In this document: positions 58,742-64,000 of the stretch, piece by piece
Position numbering within the stretch: position 1 is the first letter of the stretch
Layout of the letters: the number at the start of each line of letters is the position of its first letter
Assembly (NCBI RefSeq): GCF_029873635.1
Contig: NC_080424.1
Location: forward strand, 241,501-305,500
Source of the DNA: Malania oleifera
Taxonomy: Eukaryota > Streptophyta > Magnoliopsida > Santalales > Ximeniaceae
Length of the DNA stretch: 64,000 bases
Direction: 5' to 3'
The notes under the pieces: model-generated
Told to the model about the DNA's origin: nothing
What the model saw: only the letters and a program-made list of their open reading frames with translations
The model's database searches: none
Program-made: the position numbers and the translations under genes

Positions 58742-59160
58742 AAATACTCACTATCGGAAGTTGGAATTTGATGTGGGAGACCATGTATTTGTTAAAGTAG
58801 CACCGCCAAGAGGAGCTATGAGATTTGGGAAGAAAGGTAAACTAAGTCCTAAGTTTATTGGCCCATTCGAGATACTTGAGAAAGTGGCTTCAGTTGCCTA
58901 TATGCTAGCTTTACCACTAGCTCTATCCAGGATTCATAATGTATTCCATGTTTCTATGCTGAGGAAATACGTCACAGACCCCTCCCACGTGATCAACTAT
59001 GAAGAGATAGAGCTTAGAGATACTTTAGCATATAAAGAAATACCAATGCAGATTCTGAATAGAAAGGAACAAAAATTGCGTACCAAGAGAATTTCGTTAG
59101 TGAAAGTATTATGGAGGAATCATGCAGTGGAGGAGGCCTCATGGGAGTTGTAGGAGGAAA
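58742..59160 (+). pseudogene. Element B integrase C-terminus and chromodomain-like end
   Basis: [50 protein letters not shown] and [16 protein letters not shown]: end of a Tekay-like pol on the plus strand, followed by about 330 bp of 3' UTR and the purine-rich run GGAGGGGAGAA before the LTR at 59494. Confidence 0.85.
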
Positions 59161-59493
59161 TACGACAAAAGTACCTACATCTATTTAGTGGGGATCCACA
59201 TTAATCAGGAAAGGAAAGGTAATGGTTCAAGTGAGGTAAGTATAATTTTGATTTTATTTTTTTATGAAGCATAGGATAATATATGTATAATTGTGTTTTG
59301 GTTTATAGGGTATAGTGAGTTTTAGGAGAATTTTTGTTAGTTTTTGTAATCTCTCAAAACCATATATGTAACCATGGTATTCCTCTGCCATAAATAAGGG
59401 TAATTAATAAAATAAGTTGCAAATTTTCTTCAGAGGATGGTGTATAACATAAATAGCAAATTTCAAGGATGAAATTTTATAAGGAGGGGAGAA

Positions 59494-60747
59494 TGTAAAG
59501 ACCCGAAAATATAAAAATAAAATAAATACAAAAAAGTGGATTTTTGGCTGAGGCAAGAAAAAAATCGACGCTGGTTTTCTGAATAGGGAAGGAAACCAAC
59601 GACCGTTTTGGTAATTTACCGCGGATGGGTAACAAGTAAACGGAAATTTCTAGGCCAATTAAATAGAAAACTGGCGACGGTTTTCTTGGCAGTGCATGTT
59701 ATAAAGAAATCATGCGAGTCTCATTTGAAGAAAATAAAATTTTCTTCCCCCTCTCTCATTAAACCCACGAACCCTCTTCCTCTTCTCTCTAAAATTCTAC
59801 TTCGTTTTAAGCCCGAATTGACGATCAAGAACCACCACAGGGTTCTTGGCAAGATTCTCTACAACCTAGGTGGAGGGGAATTTCAGTTTGGGGTTCCGGG
59901 GCACCAACCCAAAACCAAGGTAAGGGTGTAGTTTGGGTGTTTATTGGTAGTTTATTTGGTTTAATGGATATATAAGCTTAAGAATGTGAGTATGAATATA
60001 ATTATGGGGTTGAACTAAGGAATTGGAATTTTGTGAAATATAAGGTTATGGTGCAAAAGCTATAGGCATGAGTTAAAGTTTCGACAGGTATTTTCCCAGG
60101 AAATAAGGTAAAAATGATAATATTTGTCTGGTTGATATTCAGTAGATAAACTAGGAATATGCGGGTTCGGGAAAAATGTGAATACGATAATTCTAGGAAA
60201 TTTAGTTGATTGACTGGGGAATATATGTGTAATTTAGGGCGTTGAAATTGCGAATGCCGCAAGTGGGAAATAGAAAAATAATAAACTGTCCTCAAAAAGT
60301 CAGGTAAGGGAAATATGTTATGCTAGTTAAATTGGAAAAGTTACCAGTAAAACATAGTATTTGATTATGAGTTACAGAATATGATTTTTGAACAAATCAG
60401 AGCATGGAAATTACACAGTTTTACAAATTATATTTAATGAATTTTATTTAATTGTGTGGCATGAGGAATACTAGAATATTACAGAATTCTATACAGATTT
60501 ATAGAATTATGATTATATAGTTTTTACAGAATTACAATATTCATATTATATAGTTTTATTTACAAAGTTATGGCTATACAGTATTTTATAGAATTATAGC
60601 TTACATGTTTATACAGAATTATGACATACAGTTTGCACAGTACCATGAAATTCAGATTACAGGATTATGAATATACAATTTTTACAGGATCATGAATATA
60701 CAGTATTTTACAGAATTATGAATAAACAGTGTTTTACAGAATCATGA
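59494..60747 (+). repeat. Element B 3' LTR, truncated
   Basis: TGTAAAGACCCGAAAATATA start, matching 27976 onward with roughly 93% identity in the stretch compared by eye. Contains the ACAGAATTATGATTATA-like repeat (60440-60740) and stops at element G. Confidence 0.82.
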
Positions 60748-63626
60748 TTAAGACGCCCTAATTTTCGTACCAATTTTCTTTATAAATAATAATAAATATT
60801 CACACATCATCAACAATATTCACAAATCGGCCACGTCAACAACCCTGTTACCACCCATATGACCCGACCCGCATTGGGTACCGGGTAAATAGTCATTTCA
60901 TTTATACAACCTAACAGCGGAAGACAATATATACATAACAATCAGAATACAATACCCAGAGTATCAACATACATATATATACACATTACCATGACATAAC
61001 AAAAAACAACACAACCTTAGGGGATTTACACCTCCCTAGTCCAAGAACTCACCCTGTGTATCAGAGTCTCAGCTCCTTACGATCTCGGAGCTCTATCACC
61101 TGGCTTATCTCTACTCCTTAAAAAGTTTACATAATTTGGGTGAGACATATCTCAGTAAGAAGAAATAAATTATTTACAGTGTGTGGCAATATAAGTTCAG
61201 TTATAACACTCTTAACTTTTCAAATCACTATTTCATCTGAGAAAATACGCTGATATACATATTCTCATAATCATATAGATATACAACATAAGCTTTTATA
61301 AGCGTTAAAACCATTTCTCAAGTTCATTCATTTTCAACATATATTTACCCACGAAGTTCCTAAGAATAGGGAAGATTACCCGCCCATACAAGTAGCTTCC
61401 CTCTGCCTTAACACGTTATGTAGTTAGACATGACCACATCTGATACCTATTACGACACTCACCTTACTCAGTAAGCCCTTAGCCAAAGAGTTTCACTTTA
61501 TCTCAATTATTTATATTATTAACTCACACGGATCCAATTCTCAATTTTATCATTCTCTGTTTCTCATTTTCCATTATTTTTGTCATTTCTCATTTTAGTC
61601 CATTTTTATCATTCTTTTACTTTCCATTTCAATTTCACTATCCAACTCATGAGTATCCTTGGTATCTAGTACCAACATCGCATTTGTAACTCATGGCCAC
61701 CATGAGGATTTTTCTTTCCACGCCATGCTTCCCCCCATGGTCAAGGTTGTGCGCCCGAAGGCTTGGATGTAACTGCGGTTGGCCGACCTGATTAGATCAA
61801 AATATCATATCACATATCTTGCATCTAGCTGACCTATAGCCCTGATCCGGACTCAAGGGGAACAACAACTCTACTAAACAACTAAGTCGACTGTTACGCC
61901 ACATGCTCCATGAGTCCATGTGGTTGCACTAACACCACTAGCAACAGTACCGTGCTCAATATCACAACCCATAATTAGGGTTTCCATAACCATCCATCAG
62001 GGTTATCATTACCACATACCCACAATCATTATGCGGTATTGGCATTTCATCAATCACATTTCAATGATCCCATTGCAGTTTTCGCACTTTGCAATGTTCA
62101 TATTTTCCCAGTATTCACAATCATCATTCTCATTTCAGTATTCATATTTCAACTTCCATATTGCATTTCATATTTTCCATATTAACATTCCAGTATACAT
62201 GTTTTAGAATTCACATTTTCATTTTCACGTTTCAATATTTTCATATCAATATACACAATTAATCTCATATCAATCTATCTCAATTCATCTCAATAAAAAT
62301 GTTCTCATCATTTTCCGTGCACATATCATCACCTCATAATAGTATATATCATGTTTCACGTATTTCAATATTTCTCAAAATACTCATATAAGTAATTCAC
62401 ACATTCTCATTTTCATAGAAATCATTTCTATTCACATATAAATACCACCTTTCATCATTTTCCACTAACATATCAATAATTCTCATTTCATTATTTTCTC
62501 AGAAATTACCCATCATCAAATTTCACATTTTTCAATATACATCATAAGCCACACAATTTTTATCTAATGTTTATAATATACTAATTTCGCAGGGAAAAAT
62601 ATCATAGCTTCATTTTTCACATATTCATTCAATCAATAATATCAAAAATACTGCTATAGTTTATTCCCCTTATCTGACTTACTGAGAGTCTTGTTAAAAC
62701 CCAGATCCTATGACCCTGGCGCCCGAAACTAAAATCCTACAATTCACGTTTTTCCCAGATTAATTAACTCATTTTCCAAAATAATACCCATATAACCTTT
62801 CCTAAACTCCATATACTCTAAATTAACATTTAAACTAATATTTAACACCCTTACTTGATTTTCTGAACTATGCCTACAAGGTCCCGAAATTATACCCGCG
62901 GCGTTCACTTGGGCCCTGAATTCAATAACCAAAATTCAATCTCAGAATTTCCAGTATTCTAGTATTTCTAAATCTACATTAACTAAATAATAATTAGCCC
63001 CTTAATAACCTCCTTATCCTAATTTTGAGATTATGCCTACGACGACCCCACGAGAAATCCACTCCGCTAGACTTGTAGAGAATCATCCCTAGGTTCTTGT
63101 GGTGGTATTCGATCATCAATTAGGCTTAATATTCACAAAAAATTGAGGTAAGAGTAGGAATTTAGCTTACCTCAGGAGATATGTCTATGCCGCTCTTACG
63201 ACAAATCCACTCTGGTAGAAATGACGGTGGCGGAAAATGGAGTCCAGCGGTATTTTCTGATTTTTAATCGGATGAATATTAGTCAAGAAATTGAAGAGAG
63301 TGGGAGAGAGAGACGGAGGAGACGAGAGAGAACGTAAGAGACCAGAGGGGGGGGGGGGCACCTGAACTTCTTGTTGGAAATGAATTCACTCTTAAAACTT
63401 ACTAAAGCTTCAGGAGTTAAGTACATATATATTATTTCATAATATAATATTATTATATTATATTAATATATTAATATGTTATATTATATTATTTAATTAA
63501 TAATAATAATTTAATTAATTAATTATAATTATAATTATAATTTTAAACTTTTATTTTCTTTATTTTTATTATTAATATTATTTTTTTTAAGGATCACTAC
63601 ATCCAAATATTTTTGGGATCATCACA
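60748..63626 (-). repeat. Element G LTR
   Basis: TTAAGACGCCC start and TCATCACA end. Contains block 1 (61141-61160), block 2 in diverged form (61725-61800), a GA-rich stretch (63290-63350, CT-rich on the minus strand) and a strongly AT-rich stretch (63425-63560). No long coding stretch of interest. Confidence 0.72.
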
Positions 63627-64000
63627 TTCTCTCTTCCTTATAAACATTTCATCCTCGAAATTTGCTAATCATCACTTTTTCATTCTTAAGGAAAAACACT
63701 CCAATATTATTAATTACCCTCACTTATGGCGGAGGAACACCATGATTACAAAGGGGGTTCTAGGAGATTACAACTACTTAAAATTCTCCCAAAGTCATTC
63801 ACATCCTAAAACTAAAAACTCTATCTATCCTATGTTACATTATATAAATGAAAATTACAGTATTATTATTCATTCTTATTCTGACTAGCTCAACTCCAAG
63901 TTCCACTAAATAGATGCAAGTACCTTTGGCGCATCTATTCTTCTAATTCCATGAAGCCTCCTCAATGGCATGATTGCGCCATAAAACTTTTACTAGTGGA
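60748..64000 (-). mobile_element. Gypsy element G (minus strand), 3' end, runs off the window
   Basis: LTR of about 2.88 kb (60748-63626) followed by the 3' end of its interior to the window edge. Near 63890-64000, on the minus strand, is a chromodomain-like end (FMELEE, then a segment resembling RYLHLF). The purine-tract sequence follows the LTR (minus strand GGAAGAGAGAA). It inserted in element B's 3' LTR. Breaks are visible even in the short coding part. Confidence 0.75.

Larger units (their letters stand above)
27976..60747 (+). mobile_element. Gypsy element B (Tekay-like), backbone of the nest
   Basis: Plus-strand chromovirus-type gypsy element broken up by later insertions. Parts: 5' LTR 27976-29507 and 39004-39874; primer-binding site 39880-39891; gag, protease and RT 39892-42579; integrase end 58742-59160; 3' UTR and purine tract to 59493; 3' LTR 59494-60747, where element G cuts it. 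Much of RT, RNase H and integrase is missing between 42579 and 58742. The two LTR starts differ by roughly 7% over a short stretch compared by eye. Fossil with more than ten breaks. Confidence 0.8.

Noticed and set aside
61920-62207. His/Ile/Phe-rich small protein
   Set aside because: AT-rich LTR sequence of element G with TTTCA/CATATT words; no start context or homology visible.

Overview
The window is plant nuclear DNA, most likely from a eudicot and probably a woody one. The evidence is a plant-type E-class pentatricopeptide-repeat (PPR) gene, a plant RTE-clade LINE, and Ty1/copia and Ty3/gypsy LTR retrotransposons with plant-type primer-binding sites. No species can be named from the sequence. 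About nine tenths of the 64 kb is transposon sequence in nested layers. The one host gene that looks intact is the intronless PPR gene at 10083-11672 (minus strand).

Layout. 1-3192: a damaged RTE LINE lying in a copia reverse transcriptase region. 3193-8231: 3' half of a SIRE-like copia element (pol end, an extra env-like ORF, a long 3' LTR). 8480-9015: an old copia relic. 9016-10082: unassigned DNA with a 27-bp perfect inverted repeat. 10083-11672: PPR gene. 12233-12742: copia 3' end and LTR on the same strand as the PPR gene. 12743-19194: two diverged gypsy LTRs around a gag-only interior. 19279-26480: a complete gag-only gypsy-like element with a perfect CCACT target duplication, inserted in an older LTR tail. 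26624-27975: gag remnant of a Tat/Athila-like element.

From 27976 to the right edge the window is one nest built on gypsy element B. B's 5' LTR (27976-29507 plus 39004-39874) is split by complete element A (29508-38998, TSD TATAC). B's pol is interrupted at 42580 by element C (minus strand). C's right LTR is in turn split by solo LTR D (50783-53012, TSD GTAGC). To the right of C lie a second partial C-type interior (53690-55603), a deleted SIRE-like copia piece (55604-56890), a gypsy LTR fragment and a short solo LTR. B then resumes at 58742-60747, and its 3' LTR is cut by element G (60748 to beyond the window). All LTR elements are fossils, and no autonomous copy is evident.

The most interesting signal is shared architecture, not a new gene. 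The LTRs of A, B, C, D, G and the two at 12743-15298 and 16884-19194 are strongly diverged but keep largely the same order of parts: a CGTCGACG palindrome array in several, a TATA box, a pyrimidine-rich leader, a family-specific minisatellite usually carrying a short inverted repeat, then conserved hairpin-bearing blocks. Other points of note are an LTR promoter aimed at the PPR gene, the gag-only element, a reiterated GACAG-ACGA-CTGTC motif in the SIRE-like element, and an LTR-interior-LTR-interior array.
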